Origin: Cellulomonas terrae
GTDB lineage: Bacteria > Actinomycetota > Actinomycetes > Actinomycetales > Cellulomonadaceae
Length of the DNA: 56,428 nt
Direction: 5' to 3'
Assembly (NCBI RefSeq): GCF_007990265.1
Contig: NZ_BJWH01000026.1
Span: forward strand, 1-56,428
Shown: piece after piece, positions 16,932 through 27,023 of the stretch
How positions within the stretch are numbered: the first letter of the stretch is position 1
Layout: every line of letters begins with the position of its first letter
Notes under the pieces: generated by a model
The model's input: only the letters and a program-made list of their open reading frames with translations
What the model was told of the DNA's origin: nothing
Database searches by the model: none
Translations under genes and position numbers: made by a program

Positions 16932-18608
16932 GTGCTCATGCCTCGCATGCTGCCCGCGGACCCGGACTTCCGGGACGGCGGCGTCGCAGAGCGCGCGGCG
17001 TGGGAGGCCCTGCGCGGCCAGCTCCCCGACGACGCCGTCGTCTTCACAGGCGTCGGCCTGCAGGACGGCGCGACCGAGCGGGAGATCGATCTCCTCGTCG
17101 CGTGGCCCGGGGTCGGACTGGCGGCCATCGAGGTGAAGGGCGGCTACATCACCCGCCGGGACGGCCGATGGTGGCAGGGATCGGGCGAGGCTCAGCACTC
17201 GATCGATCCTGTGCACCAGGTCCAGGATGCCCGCCATGTCTTGACCGGTCTTCTGCGCCAGAACGGGCTCGACGCCGCGCACGCGCGCATCGCTCACTTG
17301 GTCGCCCTTCCCCATACGCCTGTACCGCGCACGCTCGAGGCACCGGACCTTCCGCGAGCGATGCTCGTTGACCGCGACGACCTGTCGCACATCGCGTTCC
17401 TCGTGAAGCGCGCGATCGAGGACCACGGTGTCGGTCGCGCCGGCCTGGACGCTGGAGCGCTCGAGGCCCTGATCACCTACCTGACGGGCTCGTTCCCCTC
17501 GCAGGTCGATGCGCTGACGCACGCCGCCGAGCATGAGGACCACCTCGACCAGCTCACGCGCGATCAGGCCCGTCTGCTCGATGCACTGCGCACCTTCCGA
17601 CGCCTACAGGTCGTCGGCGCCGCCGGCACGGGCAAGACGTGGCTCGCGCTGGAACAGGCACGCCGGCGCGCCAAGGAGGGCGACCGCGTTGCGCTGCTTT
17701 GTTACTCCCGTGGCCTCGCCCGCTACCTTGTCCGCGTCACCCAAACCTGGCGACCCGCGGAGCGACCGGCATTCGTCGGCCTCTTCCACGACCTCCCGGT
17801 CCGCTGGGGTGCACCGGCGGGTTCCGACGACGACAGTGCGTACTGGGAGTCCGAGCTTCCCGCGCACCTGGGGCGCCTCGCGGCCTCGCGTGGGCCGCGC
17901 GACCTGTTCGACGCGGTTGTCGTCGACGAGGCCCAGGACTTCGGCGACGACTGGTGGCCGCCTCTGCTCCGTTGCCTTCGCGATCCTGAGCAGGGCAGGC
18001 TCTACGTCTTCCTCGATGAGGCGCAGCGGGTGTTTGCCCGCGACGGCGTCGTTCCGATCAGCGTCGATCCCGTCGTCCTGGACGAGAACCTCCGCTCCAC
18101 GAAGCAGATCGCGCAGCTCTCCGGGTCGTTGCGCGACGGGGTCACACGACCACGGGGCTGGGACGGGTCACCGGTACGGATCGTCGATGTCCCGGCGGAC
18201 GACGCGATCGGTGCCGCCGACGACATGGTCGAGCAGCTCCTCGCCGAGGGCTGGTACCCCGGCCAGATTGCCCTGCTGGCCACCGGTCGCCGACACCCCC
18301 TGCAGGTCGAGCTCACCGCGTCCGGGCACGACGAGTACTGGGACGGCTTCTTCGCCGAGGACGACGTGTTCTACGGGCACGTCCTCGGGTTCAAGGGCCT
18401 CGAGCGCAGCGCCGTCGTCCTGGCAGTCAACGGGTTCCGCGAGCTGGAACGTGCACGGTCATTGCTCTACACCGGGATGTCGCGCGCCCGCTCGCTCCTG
18501 GTGGTCGTCGGACCACGCGGCACGATCGAGGGGTTGGGAGGCGAGCGAACCCGCCAGCGGCTCGCGCATGCCGAGACCTGGTTCGCCGGGGCGCCGCCTG
18601 CGCTGTGA
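16932..18608 (+). CDS. NERD domain-containing UvrD-like helicase
   Basis: A 558-aa two-part protein. An N-terminal NERD nuclease-related domain (about residues 15-130) has EIDLLVAW then AAIEVKGG near 51-71, the D...ExK active-site pattern. A superfamily 1 helicase follows: Walker A VVGAAGTGKTWLA near 227-239, VVVDEAQDFG near 329-338, DENLRST, and the final YTGMSRARSLLVVV. The GTG at 16932 has GAGGTGAT 10 bases upstream. NERD-UvrD proteins are common in mobile and defence regions and are thought to cut and unwind nucleic acid. Paired here with another helicase gene 90 bases on. Confidence 0.88.
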   Translation: MLMPRMLPADPDFRDGGVAERAAWEALRGQLPDDAVVFTGVGLQDGATEREIDLLVAWPGVGLAAIEVKGGYITRRDGRWWQGSGEAQHSIDPVHQVQDARHVLTGLLRQNGLDAAHARIAHLVALPHTPVPRTLEAPDLPRAMLVDRDDLSHIAFLVKRAIEDHGVGRAGLDAGALEALITYLTGSFPSQVDALTHAAEHEDHLDQLTRDQARLLDALRTFRRLQVVGAAGTGKTWLALEQARRRAKEGDRVALLCYSRGLARYLVRVTQTWRPAERPAFVGLFHDLPVRWGAPAGSDDDSAYWESELPAHLGRLAASRGPRDLFDAVVVDEAQDFGDDWWPPLLRCLRDPEQGRLYVFLDEAQRVFARDGVVPISVDPVVLDENLRSTKQIAQLSGSLRDGVTRPRGWDGSPVRIVDVPADDAIGAADDMVEQLLAEGWYPGQIALLATGRRHPLQVELTASGHDEYWDGFFAEDDVFYGHVLGFKGLERSAVVLAVNGFRELERARSLLYTGMSRARSLLVVVGPRGTIEGLGGERTRQRLAHAETWFAGAPPAL

Positions 18609-18697
18609 CAGGACGCACGGGCGCCGAGTCACCTGAGTCGCTAGATGGACTTAACCCTCCCTGGCGCCAAGCCGATTGGTAGGTGGGGGTGTCCACC

Positions 18698-20263
18698 GTG
18701 CCGACAACGCGAACCAACCGCGAGATCCTCGCGGACATCATCGACATTGCGCTGCAGCTCCGCCCGGGCTCGGACAAGAGGCAGATCGCGCGCACGATCA
18801 ACAGCATCGGCGACGGAACGCCCGTCACACCGGCCGAGCTCAACAGCATCCTGTACGAGCGCACGGACCGGTTCCGCTACATCTCGGACGCACCCAGGCT
18901 CTGGTTCACGATCCCCACGCAGAGGTCGAAGCCCACGAAGAGAAAGCAGAGACGAGACGTCGAGTTGTGCGGGCCGCCCGCCCGCACCTGGCAGACGGAC
19001 GCGCTCAAGGCGTGGCGCAAGAACGATCGTCGGGGCATCGTTGAAGCCGTCACTGGAACGGGGAAGACGCGGGTCGCGATCCTCGCCGCGCACAAGATGC
19101 TCGAGTCCGGGGGACGCGTGACGGTCGTCGTGCCGACGCTCGATCTCCTCGACCAGTGGCACAAGGCAATCGAGAAGGCTCTGCCCGGCCAACGCATCGG
19201 GCGGCTGGGCGGCGGTTCGGTCGCCAGTCTCGACGAATGCGACATCCTGATCACGACGGTCCAGTCCGGGCACCAGAACCGGATCGGTTCCGACAAGCAT
19301 CGCGCGCTCCTGATCGCGGACGAGGTCCACCGGTACGGCGCCGAGAAGTTCGCGGCGGCCCTCCAACCCGAGTTCGAAAGGCGGCTCGGCCTCACCGCGA
19401 CGTTGGAGCGTCTCGACGAGGGAGTCGACGAGTACCTCAAGCCGTACTTCGGCAAGGTGGTCTTCCGGTGCGGCTTCGAGCGGGCCTTCGCCGACGAGGT
19501 CCTGTCCCCTTTCCGCGTCGCTCTGGTGCCGGTGCCGCTGCGCGCACACGAACGCGTGGCCTACGACCGTGCCGACGAGCGCGTGAGCAAGACCCGCAAG
19601 TCCCTGATCAAGGACTTCGGGTGCGACCCGTACAACTTCGGCGAGTTCATGCGCGACGTGTCGGTGCTCGCTGCAGGACCCCGCGACGAGGCCCGCGAGA
19701 CCGCGCGGGCCTACCTCAGCGCCTTCACGACTCGCAAGAAGACCGTCGCCGAAGCCGAGAGCAAGTTCGAGGCCCTGCACAAGCTCGCCCCGCTGCTCGC
19801 CGCGTCGAGCGGGTCGCTGGTGTTCGCCGAGACGGTGGCCGGCGCGCAGCGGTCGGCCGAGGTGCTCGACGACCAAGGCGTGCCTACGACCAGCTTCTCG
19901 AGCGAGGACGACCGCGAGACCCGCCGCGCGTTGCTGGCCGAGTTCCACGCCGGCACGCTCAAGGCGCTGGCCGCGCCGCGCGTGCTGGACGAGGGGATCG
20001 ACGTCCCAAACGCCGACGTCGGCGTGATCGTCGCCGCCAGCCGCAGCCGACGCCAGATGATCCAGCGCATGGGCCGCGTCCTGCGCAAGGCGGACGGGAA
20101 GCAGCGCGCGACGTTCGTCGTGCTCTACGTCGAGGACTCGATGGAAGACCCCGAGATCAGCACCGACGAGACGTTCCTCGACGCCATTACAGGGTTCGCC
20201 GACGACATCACCCGGCTCGACGTCAACGACCCCGTCACCTTGGCGCGGTGGATCCGCGGCTGA
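18698..20263 (+). CDS. SF2 DEAD/DEAH-type helicase, XPB/RAD25-like, with N-terminal winged-helix
   Basis: About 521 aa. An N-terminal helix-turn-helix-like segment (residues 1-75, ending FRYISDAPRLWF) precedes the helicase core. The core has a Q-motif-like RTWQTDAL, Walker A VTGTGKTRVA near 118, ADEVHRYG (DEVH box) near 207, GLTATLERLDEG, VLDEGIDVPNADVG, and motif VI QMIQRMGRVLRKADGK near 453. Three GTGs are possible (18683, 18689, 18698); the run of Gs at 18685-18689 is correctly spaced for 18698. It converges on the nuclease gene, with about 170 gene-free bases between. Probably cooperates with the NERD helicase; function inferred from context. Confidence 0.87.
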   Translation: MPTTRTNREILADIIDIALQLRPGSDKRQIARTINSIGDGTPVTPAELNSILYERTDRFRYISDAPRLWFTIPTQRSKPTKRKQRRDVELCGPPARTWQTDALKAWRKNDRRGIVEAVTGTGKTRVAILAAHKMLESGGRVTVVVPTLDLLDQWHKAIEKALPGQRIGRLGGGSVASLDECDILITTVQSGHQNRIGSDKHRALLIADEVHRYGAEKFAAALQPEFERRLGLTATLERLDEGVDEYLKPYFGKVVFRCGFERAFADEVLSPFRVALVPVPLRAHERVAYDRADERVSKTRKSLIKDFGCDPYNFGEFMRDVSVLAAGPRDEARETARAYLSAFTTRKKTVAEAESKFEALHKLAPLLAASSGSLVFAETVAGAQRSAEVLDDQGVPTTSFSSEDDRETRRALLAEFHAGTLKALAAPRVLDEGIDVPNADVGVIVAASRSRRQMIQRMGRVLRKADGKQRATFVVLYVEDSMEDPEISTDETFLDAITGFADDITRLDVNDPVTLARWIRG

Positions 20264-20433
20264 CGCCCCTGCGGAGATAGCGTCCGCGCCGCGCAATCGA
20301 GCACCCTGCGCTCGCCCTACCGCGAGCGGCTCGCCGCCGCGCGGCTCGGTGTTCGTTCGCGGGCGTGTTCGCTGCAGGGTCGAGGTCCTCGCCGCGCAAA
20401 TCCGGTCCGCCGAGCTCCGCCGCTCACGTGGGA

Positions 20434-21606
20434 TCAGTTCGCAGACAGCGCCGCTTGAGGGCCGACCCGCACTTTCGAGCTCCAGGTCGCGTGCAGGTAG
20501 GAGCGCTCACCCTGCACGGTTCCACCTACGACAACCACGGAGTCGCCCGGGCTCACCGCAAGATCTCTCGCGAGCCGCGTGACGGTGACATCGCCCGGTC
20601 CAATGCTCAGGTCATCCTGCTGACGGATGGTGATGCTGGAACTCGACGCCGCGTGAGTCACGGAGATCACCACGCCCCATGCGGCGTTGATCCCCCACGG
20701 CACGCTCTCTTCGTGCTGCTCCAGTCGAAGGAAATCCCGAAACTCAGGGCACAGGACTGAGAATGGGCACCGTGCACAATTCTTCGCGGAGGCATTCGCC
20801 ATTTCTCGAATGCTCTGGGAGGCGGCCTCGCGGCGATATCCGTCGATCTCTAAACGTAGTTGTGCGATATCCGCAGCCGTGCAGGGGACTCGGATCCGCG
20901 ATCCGTCGGGTGCAACGAGGAAGAGATCCGGAACCTGGCCCCATACCGCTTCAACGAGGCCAGCGTAAAAGGTCAGCTGGGCGCGTCCGAGCGCAATGCT
21001 GGCCTCGTCGCCATCGATGCGCGACTTGAGGTCGATAACCTCGATGGTGCCGTCTCGCGCGGTAGAAACTACATCAAGCCTGCCGCGGAGTCCCCGCTCG
21101 GCGTCGACCAGCGAGATTTCAGTTCGTCTCTCTCCGGGCGCAGGCGGGGCAGGATTCCCTGGGGGCGTCACCGATTCCGGCGGCCAGAAGTTGACGCGCG
21201 CGCTATTGGGCGATCGCTGCAGGACTGCCCCGGCAAGCTCATGACCGACCGTGGCCCGCAGGTGAAAGTACCGAGGCCACCGGCGTGGCGCCGGAACGGC
21301 ACTCGTCCCCCACTGGTTGACCATCGACGCGTGCTGCTCGAGGGCCAGCTCGTCGAACCGCTCATGAATCACTTTCACAGGATCGTCGTTGTCCGACGTG
21401 GTGATCTTGCCGCGCGCGGCCTCGTCTGCAAGGACGTGGCTGACCGTGCCGAGCGCCATCGCCTCAGTCGTCCGATTCCAGGCCTCCCCTAGGGGGTCGA
21501 CAAGGTAGGCAAATCGGAGGCCGCATGTGCGAAATGCTGACCATTGCGTCCACGTCATGTCATCGAGCCGAGGCTTCGCCGGCGTGGGCCAATCGATAGA
21601 ACTCAT
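20434..21606 (-). CDS. PD-(D/E)XK nuclease with Cas4/AddB-type Fe-S cysteines
   Basis: A 390-aa RecB-family nuclease. It has [11 protein letters not shown] (His57), GRLDVV (Asp178), and IEVIDLKS (Asp192, Lys194), the D...DxK catalytic set. Four cysteines flank the nuclease: Cys28 (FRTCGLRF) and Cys277, Cys280, Cys286 ([11 protein letters not shown]). This is the C...CxxCx5C arrangement that binds a 4Fe-4S cluster in Cas4 and AddB. A C-terminal beta-rich domain of about 90 residues follows. The ATG at 21606 overlaps the helicase stop as ATGA, so it is coupled to it. Third gene of the Druantia-II-like operon. Confidence 0.85.
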   Translation of the reverse strand: MSSIDWPTPAKPRLDDMTWTQWSAFRTCGLRFAYLVDPLGEAWNRTTEAMALGTVSHVLADEAARGKITTSDNDDPVKVIHERFDELALEQHASMVNQWGTSAVPAPRRWPRYFHLRATVGHELAGAVLQRSPNSARVNFWPPESVTPPGNPAPPAPGERRTEISLVDAERGLRGRLDVVSTARDGTIEVIDLKSRIDGDEASIALGRAQLTFYAGLVEAVWGQVPDLFLVAPDGSRIRVPCTAADIAQLRLEIDGYRREAASQSIREMANASAKNCARCPFSVLCPEFRDFLRLEQHEESVPWGINAAWGVVISVTHAASSSSITIRQQDDLSIGPGDVTVTRLARDLAVSPGDSVVVVGGTVQGERSYLHATWSSKVRVGPQAALSAN

Positions 21607-24600
21607 GCGAACAGGGGCAACAGGACTCGCGCGGGCGCAAGTTCGAGCTGGAACGGATCGGAGAAGACGACCGCAAAGCCTTGGGCTTCGAGCTCCACTG
21701 ACGCTTCGGCCTGCTCCGGTGAGAGGTGAGCGTCACCGTCGTGCCACCACAGGGGATGTCCGATCACGACGGCCCGCCTTTGCCCCGCGTCTACTTTCAG
21801 GACTGGAAGCCCGGCCACATCTTCCCCGGAGAGGTCCGTTCCTGCCTGCCCGGCAAGGCGGTGCACCTGGCGGCGACCGAGCTCGAGCCAGCGAGAAAGA
21901 GCCAGCTCCTTGCCAGCCGCAAGGTCCAGCATGTCGAGGGCCAGTCGCCAGTCGAGGGCGGCGTGATGCCGTCGGTTGTCCCAGGATCGAAGGCAGTCAG
22001 GGCAGGAGGGTAGGCATGACGTCGCATGTGGCTCGCTCTGGAATTGCTCCGTGAGTCGCTCGCGCGCAGCACCCAAGATCCTGCCGAAGCGAGACGGGTC
22101 AGCCAGCTCCACTGCGTACCCAGCGCCGTTATCGAGAGCATCGGCGATGAAGACTCGCGCCGACGGAATGCTCTCTATCGGCATCGGCTGGATGTCGACG
22201 ACGAGCTCGTCGGGACTGATCTCGAGCTCGGCTTTCGCGGCGCGGCGCAGGACCTCGGCGAACGAGCGGAACGCGGCCACGCTCGCAGGTACGAGGTCCC
22301 GGCTGTAAGGCACGAGTCCGGGCCCTGGGGCCATCGAGCGTGATGAGTCGATCTCCACCGTCAGGACGTCCGTCACCCGGACTTCGCCTATCGCTATCGC
22401 CTGGGAAGGCGCGGCTGTTGGTGGCTTCCATCCTGCGATGTCGTCGCGGCGGTACAGGCCGGTGTCCGGGACGACGAAGGTTCCACCTTGCGACACGATC
22501 TCGAACAGCCGGCCATTGTTGTCGTTGTACTGGACGAGACGCTGCTGCTCGTACAGCTCGAGGTTCGCTGCTCCACAATCACTGGTGCGCGTGCTCGGTG
22601 AGGTTACTGAGAGCGACGAGTCCGATGCTCGTGTGACGTCGTCGTTCTCGTCCCGGTAGTCGATCGGCGCCCACGTCGTTCGAAACCCGAGGGGTTGGTG
22701 GACGCTGAAGGACCGCATCGGCTCCCCGCAGACGACACAGATCTCCGGTTGTGCGTCGAGGACAAGGGCACCGCACGCGTCGCAGACCGTGGTCTGCGTC
22801 GCCGGACCGAGGGGATCAACGGCCTTCGCTCTGCCGACCCCCATCGGGATGTACGCAGCGAACCCGACTGCGGTGTGCAGCTGGCCGTCCCGGACCACCT
22901 GAGAGCCGGGGGCGAATGCGCTGATCGCCATGCCGAGCGGCCGATCCGAGACGGTGTCCCGATCGGGGTCCTGTCCGGGATGTCCTCCGAAGAGGCTTCG
23001 TACACGAGACGGGAAACCGAACATCGGAAGCAGGCCGGCCTCGGCAAGCGCTCGGCTGAGCGGACCATCCGGCGCTCCGACCGACTCGCCGTGACTCACG
23101 ACACGATCGATCTCGCTGACTGCATCGGCCCGCGCCCACTTCTGCAGCTCGTCGATGTCGCCCTGGGAGAGCGCGGTGAACGCCGCGAGCCGTTGCACGA
23201 CATCGGTGACCTCCGTGGAACGAAGCAGCCACTTCGCGATCCCCGCCCGGAACCCCGACCACTGGTCTCTCGCACCAAAGCTGCCGTGAATCGACTCCCG
23301 GTCCCAGGCGGGGGGATCGGGGAGCGACAGGAACGCCCGGCGCAGGAGCTCGCTGAGAACGACCCGCCGCACGATCCTCGGGCGGGCTAGGTCGAGGAAC
23401 GGCTGGGCAGGCATGTCACCAGTCATACGTGACGGGTCACGGAAGTAGTCGTCGTCGTGCGACCTGTCCCGGCAGACCGTCAATGCATACGACAGCGCCT
23501 GACCAGCGCGCCCCGCTCGTCCGACGCGCTGTTGGTAGTTGAAGCGCTGAGGGGGCATGTTCGCCATGACGGTCGACTGGAGCGAGCCGATGTCAACGCC
23601 TACCTCCATGGTCGTCGTGACGCTGAGCACGTCGATCGGCGTCGTGAGCGCGTTCTCTTCGGGCCGCAGCAGCACGCCCTTGAATGCGCGCTGACGCTTG
23701 CGCTGCTCCGACAGCGGCTTGGTCTGTCCTGTGAGCTCCTCGATATTCAGGCGAGACGCAGGGCGGCTCGAGAGCCAGGCGATGTAGTCGTCCTCCTCCG
23801 CACTGGTGCGAGCTCGTGCCGTGAGAGTGGTCGACCGGCAGGAGGCGTTCGCGCAGAGTCCCGCCGATGGGTGCAGGTGCTTGAATCCGCACGTGTCGCA
23901 CTCCCAGACCTGCTGTTCTCCGGCGACTATCCGCAGGCCGACTCCACTCTTTGACGTGTCGAGCACCCATTGGTCGCCGAGCATCAGCCCCAGCGAGGAG
24001 AGCGAGGAGTATGCCCACTCGCGGGCGGCGGCAACGTCATCCGGGCTCCCATTGGCTGCGGCGAACTTGCGAAGGTACGCCGACACGGCGCGCGGCGGCG
24101 ATACCAACCCGATCTGCGTACCGTCCGAGTAGCGTTTCGCCCAGCCGAGCAGTCGGATGACCGATCGGAGCGCCTCGCGAGACGACGCTGCGCTCGCACC
24201 TGGAAAGGGTCGTGGTGCCGCGATGGTGTCGACGAACCCGACGCCGATGCTCTCGATGTCGCGGCGAGCGCGGTCGAACACGGCTTCCGCGACGCCGATC
24301 GTCATTCGCTGCGTCAGGGCCCTTCGTCCCGCCTCCGCCGCTGCAAAGGGCAGCTCGTCCCAGAGATTCGGCCCCGGTGGGGTGTAGTGGCGGAACCAGG
24401 CGTTGCCGTTTAGCTCTTTCAGGCTTCGACCGGGTCCTGCGGGGTTAGCTCCCATAGCCACGAGCCCTTCGCTCAAGCCTGCCAGCAGCTCAGACCAGTC
24501 CCGAGAGTTGGTCGAAGCGAGGTCCGTCCGAGCCAGGTCGAGCACGGCCTGCTGATCGGCCGGAACCGGGGCCCCCGCAACCGTCATCGCTGAGGCCACG

Positions 24601-27023
24601 ATGGCCGCGTTCCAGACCTCGGGGTGTGTCAGCTTGGCATTCTCGAGAATCGCCGTCTCAGAGGCGGACAGGGGCTTGTGCGCACCCGCGTCCAACATGA
24701 TCTCGACGACGTGGCGAGTCTCCTGCCCGAGGGCTTGGCGGACGAGCTGTCGCACGAGGTCGCGGTAGTGGTTGAGAGCCACGCCGGCGCTCGTGCGCGC
24801 CGCATCGTCACGACTGTCGGTGAAGATGAGCGTCCGACCATCTCCACTGGACTTCATCTGACGGATGAACTCTCCGAGGTAGACCTGGATTGCCGCCGAC
24901 GCACCAGCAGTGTGCGCACGGATCGGTGTTCGCACCGTGCCTCGGCCGAACTGCTCCTTGTCCTGACCGCTCACTCGCCCGACCTGCGCGCAGGACGGGC
25001 AGCGATCAGGCAGCGCTGGCAGCACCCGTGCGTCGTGCCCCTTACGTGGCTTTGGTTCGACGACCCAACCCGCGATGCCTTCCGACTGGCCGACATCGAG
25101 ACGCCCGGTCATCGGCTCAAGAGACGCACGCGTGTAGTTGTGCTCCCATCCCCCGGCGGAGAACGTCAGTTCCGACCCCGGACTACGTCCGGCCGCCGGC
25201 CAGAACCAGCGATAGTCCGAACGGTTGCGCTTGAACACCAGCTGAGGGTTCTTCTCGGGCACGCGCGGCGACGTGCTTGCCAGGTGCTCATCTCCGTCGA
25301 TGCTGTCGGCGAACCCCCCGAGGCTGACGTCACCGCACTCGTAGCAATAGAGAAGCTCGAGGACGCGGGACTGGCAGGAGTCGCAGGTCGTTCGCGGGCG
25401 AACGAACAGCTTTCCGACCACGCGGTCGGATGTTGACGCTTCAGTCGAACGGACGATGCCCGAGCAGTCTCGGTTCACGCACGCCCAGAGACCCCGCATC
25501 GTCCGGACGAACAGGTGAGCCCGGATCTGTGTCTTCTCGACATCGCCCGCCTCCGCCAGGAGGCTCAGCAGCGCACCGAGCGCGGCCGTGTCCGGCGCGC
25601 CGAAGAGACGAGCCGCCACCTCGGGCGCGGCAGTCGCGCGTAAGCGACCCGGGTCCCCTGCCGCATAGCACGCTGCCGCGATCGTGTCGGAGACACCGAG
25701 GGCGCTTCCGAGCTCGGAGAGCGACGCTGCGCCGGAGACCTGAGAGGCGTCGAGCTGAACCGGAGCAGAGAGTGGTCGCGGCTCGCCTGGAGCGACCTGG
25801 AAGCTCGCGCGCTCGACTCCGAAGAACTCCTCGAGAAACTGGCCACCCGACCCGTCGCTGGCCAACGACGCGCTCGTCGCGATGATCCTGAGCTGGGAGC
25901 TATCGGCAGTCAGGCCCAGACGCATCAGAAGCGACCGCACGACCATCGCCGTCTCGCTGCCCGAGGTCCCGCGCTGCAAGTGCAGCTCGTCCACGACCAG
26001 CGTGAAGACGTTCGACGGGCTGGATGCGAGCCACGACCTGGTCTGCTCGAAGAGGCGCTCCTCGGCCTCTCGCATCAACATCGCGTTGAGCATCGAGAAG
26101 TTGGTGACCAGGATGTCCGGAGGCTGCTCGATCATGTCCCAGCGCACGGTCATCTCGTTGCGACGCGGGTCGGCGAAGAGGGCGAGGCGCTCTTCGATCC
26201 GGCGTTCCCGCGTCAGGTCGTCGAGACTCGCGAGGTCCGCGTCCTGACGGAGTGCCGTCCGCATCTTCTCGTACTCGGTCACGACGTCCTTGACGTCCTT
26301 GGCTGTGCCGGCAGCCGCGCTGGGCGGCTTTGGCGACCGGACCCGTCCAAGGGTCGCGCCGGTCAATCTGCCGAACCACAGGCGGATTCCCGCCTCGTCA
26401 AGTCGGTGTACCGCCCGGCGGAGCCGGCCCATCTGATCCTCGACCAAGGCGTTTGTCGGGTAAAGGAGCATGGCCCGTACGGCCGCGGGGCGCGTCTCGG
26501 CCGACCTCAAGGAGGTCGCCGGCGACCAAGCCCCGTCGTTCCACCACGGCCTCGCATCAGGTTGCGGTCCCCAGTCGCGCGCCTCGGCGGCGAGCCTCAG
26601 CAGCATGGGGAGCAGGAAGCTCTCGGTCTTGCCGGAACCCGTTCCAGACGTCACGACGACATTTCGTCCGTCCGCCCGGCCCGGTCGAAACGTGCCCTCC
26701 ACCGCTTCGGCCTGGTGCTTACGAAGTCGGATCGCCTCCCCCGCGGGGGTGAAGTCACCGAAGAGCGCCCTACCCACCGCCTGGGTCGAGTCCCTCGGAA
26801 CACCGACACGCTCGCACACCGTGGCGAGGTCTTCGGTCGCTGCGTAAGAGCGCACCGGCTCCAGAAAGACCTCGGCCGACAGCATCGACTCGTCCAGGAG
26901 CAGGGCTCGTCGCTCGGCGACAAGCTCCGCGTCGCTCAGCCAGTAGGCGGTGTCGATGTACCGGAGGTACGTCGACGTGAGCGTGTCGCGCAGCGAAAGT
27001 GGATCACTCGAGTTACCGGGCAT
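21603..27023 (-). CDS. giant DExH helicase with DUF1998-type C-terminus (DruE-like)
   Basis: A 1806-aa protein. RecA1: SGTGSGKTE at 126-134, [22 protein letters not shown] near 307, VVDELH at 343-348, ATSAS near 382. A several-hundred-residue insertion carries CxnC pairs (CVNRDC, CDSC, CYEC, CPSC). RecA2: [12 protein letters not shown] and [11 protein letters not shown] near 1130-1170. Further pairs (CDTC, CDAC, CVVC) precede a C-terminal [14 protein letters not shown] near 1676, typical of DUF1998/MZB helicases. Size and layout match DruE of Druantia better than DrmA of DISARM. The ATG at 27023 overlaps the upstream stop (TGATG). Confidence 0.88.
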   Translation of the reverse strand: MPGNSSDPLSLRDTLTSTYLRYIDTAYWLSDAELVAERRALLLDESMLSAEVFLEPVRSYAATEDLATVCERVGVPRDSTQAVGRALFGDFTPAGEAIRLRKHQAEAVEGTFRPGRADGRNVVVTSGTGSGKTESFLLPMLLRLAAEARDWGPQPDARPWWNDGAWSPATSLRSAETRPAAVRAMLLYPTNALVEDQMGRLRRAVHRLDEAGIRLWFGRLTGATLGRVRSPKPPSAAAGTAKDVKDVVTEYEKMRTALRQDADLASLDDLTRERRIEERLALFADPRRNEMTVRWDMIEQPPDILVTNFSMLNAMLMREAEERLFEQTRSWLASSPSNVFTLVVDELHLQRGTSGSETAMVVRSLLMRLGLTADSSQLRIIATSASLASDGSGGQFLEEFFGVERASFQVAPGEPRPLSAPVQLDASQVSGAASLSELGSALGVSDTIAAACYAAGDPGRLRATAAPEVAARLFGAPDTAALGALLSLLAEAGDVEKTQIRAHLFVRTMRGLWACVNRDCSGIVRSTEASTSDRVVGKLFVRPRTTCDSCQSRVLELLYCYECGDVSLGGFADSIDGDEHLASTSPRVPEKNPQLVFKRNRSDYRWFWPAAGRSPGSELTFSAGGWEHNYTRASLEPMTGRLDVGQSEGIAGWVVEPKPRKGHDARVLPALPDRCPSCAQVGRVSGQDKEQFGRGTVRTPIRAHTAGASAAIQVYLGEFIRQMKSSGDGRTLIFTDSRDDAARTSAGVALNHYRDLVRQLVRQALGQETRHVVEIMLDAGAHKPLSASETAILENAKLTHPEVWNAAIVASAMTVAGAPVPADQQAVLDLARTDLASTNSRDWSELLAGLSEGLVAMGANPAGPGRSLKELNGNAWFRHYTPPGPNLWDELPFAAAEAGRRALTQRMTIGVAEAVFDRARRDIESIGVGFVDTIAAPRPFPGASAASSREALRSVIRLLGWAKRYSDGTQIGLVSPPRAVSAYLRKFAAANGSPDDVAAAREWAYSSLSSLGLMLGDQWVLDTSKSGVGLRIVAGEQQVWECDTCGFKHLHPSAGLCANASCRSTTLTARARTSAEEDDYIAWLSSRPASRLNIEELTGQTKPLSEQRKRQRAFKGVLLRPEENALTTPIDVLSVTTTMEVGVDIGSLQSTVMANMPPQRFNYQQRVGRAGRAGQALSYALTVCRDRSHDDDYFRDPSRMTGDMPAQPFLDLARPRIVRRVVLSELLRRAFLSLPDPPAWDRESIHGSFGARDQWSGFRAGIAKWLLRSTEVTDVVQRLAAFTALSQGDIDELQKWARADAVSEIDRVVSHGESVGAPDGPLSRALAEAGLLPMFGFPSRVRSLFGGHPGQDPDRDTVSDRPLGMAISAFAPGSQVVRDGQLHTAVGFAAYIPMGVGRAKAVDPLGPATQTTVCDACGALVLDAQPEICVVCGEPMRSFSVHQPLGFRTTWAPIDYRDENDDVTRASDSSLSVTSPSTRTSDCGAANLELYEQQRLVQYNDNNGRLFEIVSQGGTFVVPDTGLYRRDDIAGWKPPTAAPSQAIAIGEVRVTDVLTVEIDSSRSMAPGPGLVPYSRDLVPASVAAFRSFAEVLRRAAKAELEISPDELVVDIQPMPIESIPSARVFIADALDNGAGYAVELADPSRFGRILGAARERLTEQFQSEPHATSCLPSCPDCLRSWDNRRHHAALDWRLALDMLDLAAGKELALSRWLELGRRQVHRLAGQAGTDLSGEDVAGLPVLKVDAGQRRAVVIGHPLWWHDGDAHLSPEQAEASVELEAQGFAVVFSDPFQLELAPARVLLPLFA

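Noticed and set aside
20264..20433. Small gene or RNA between the convergent XPB-like helicase and nuclease genes
   Set aside because: Only GC-rich sequence with scattered short inverted repeats; nothing supported.
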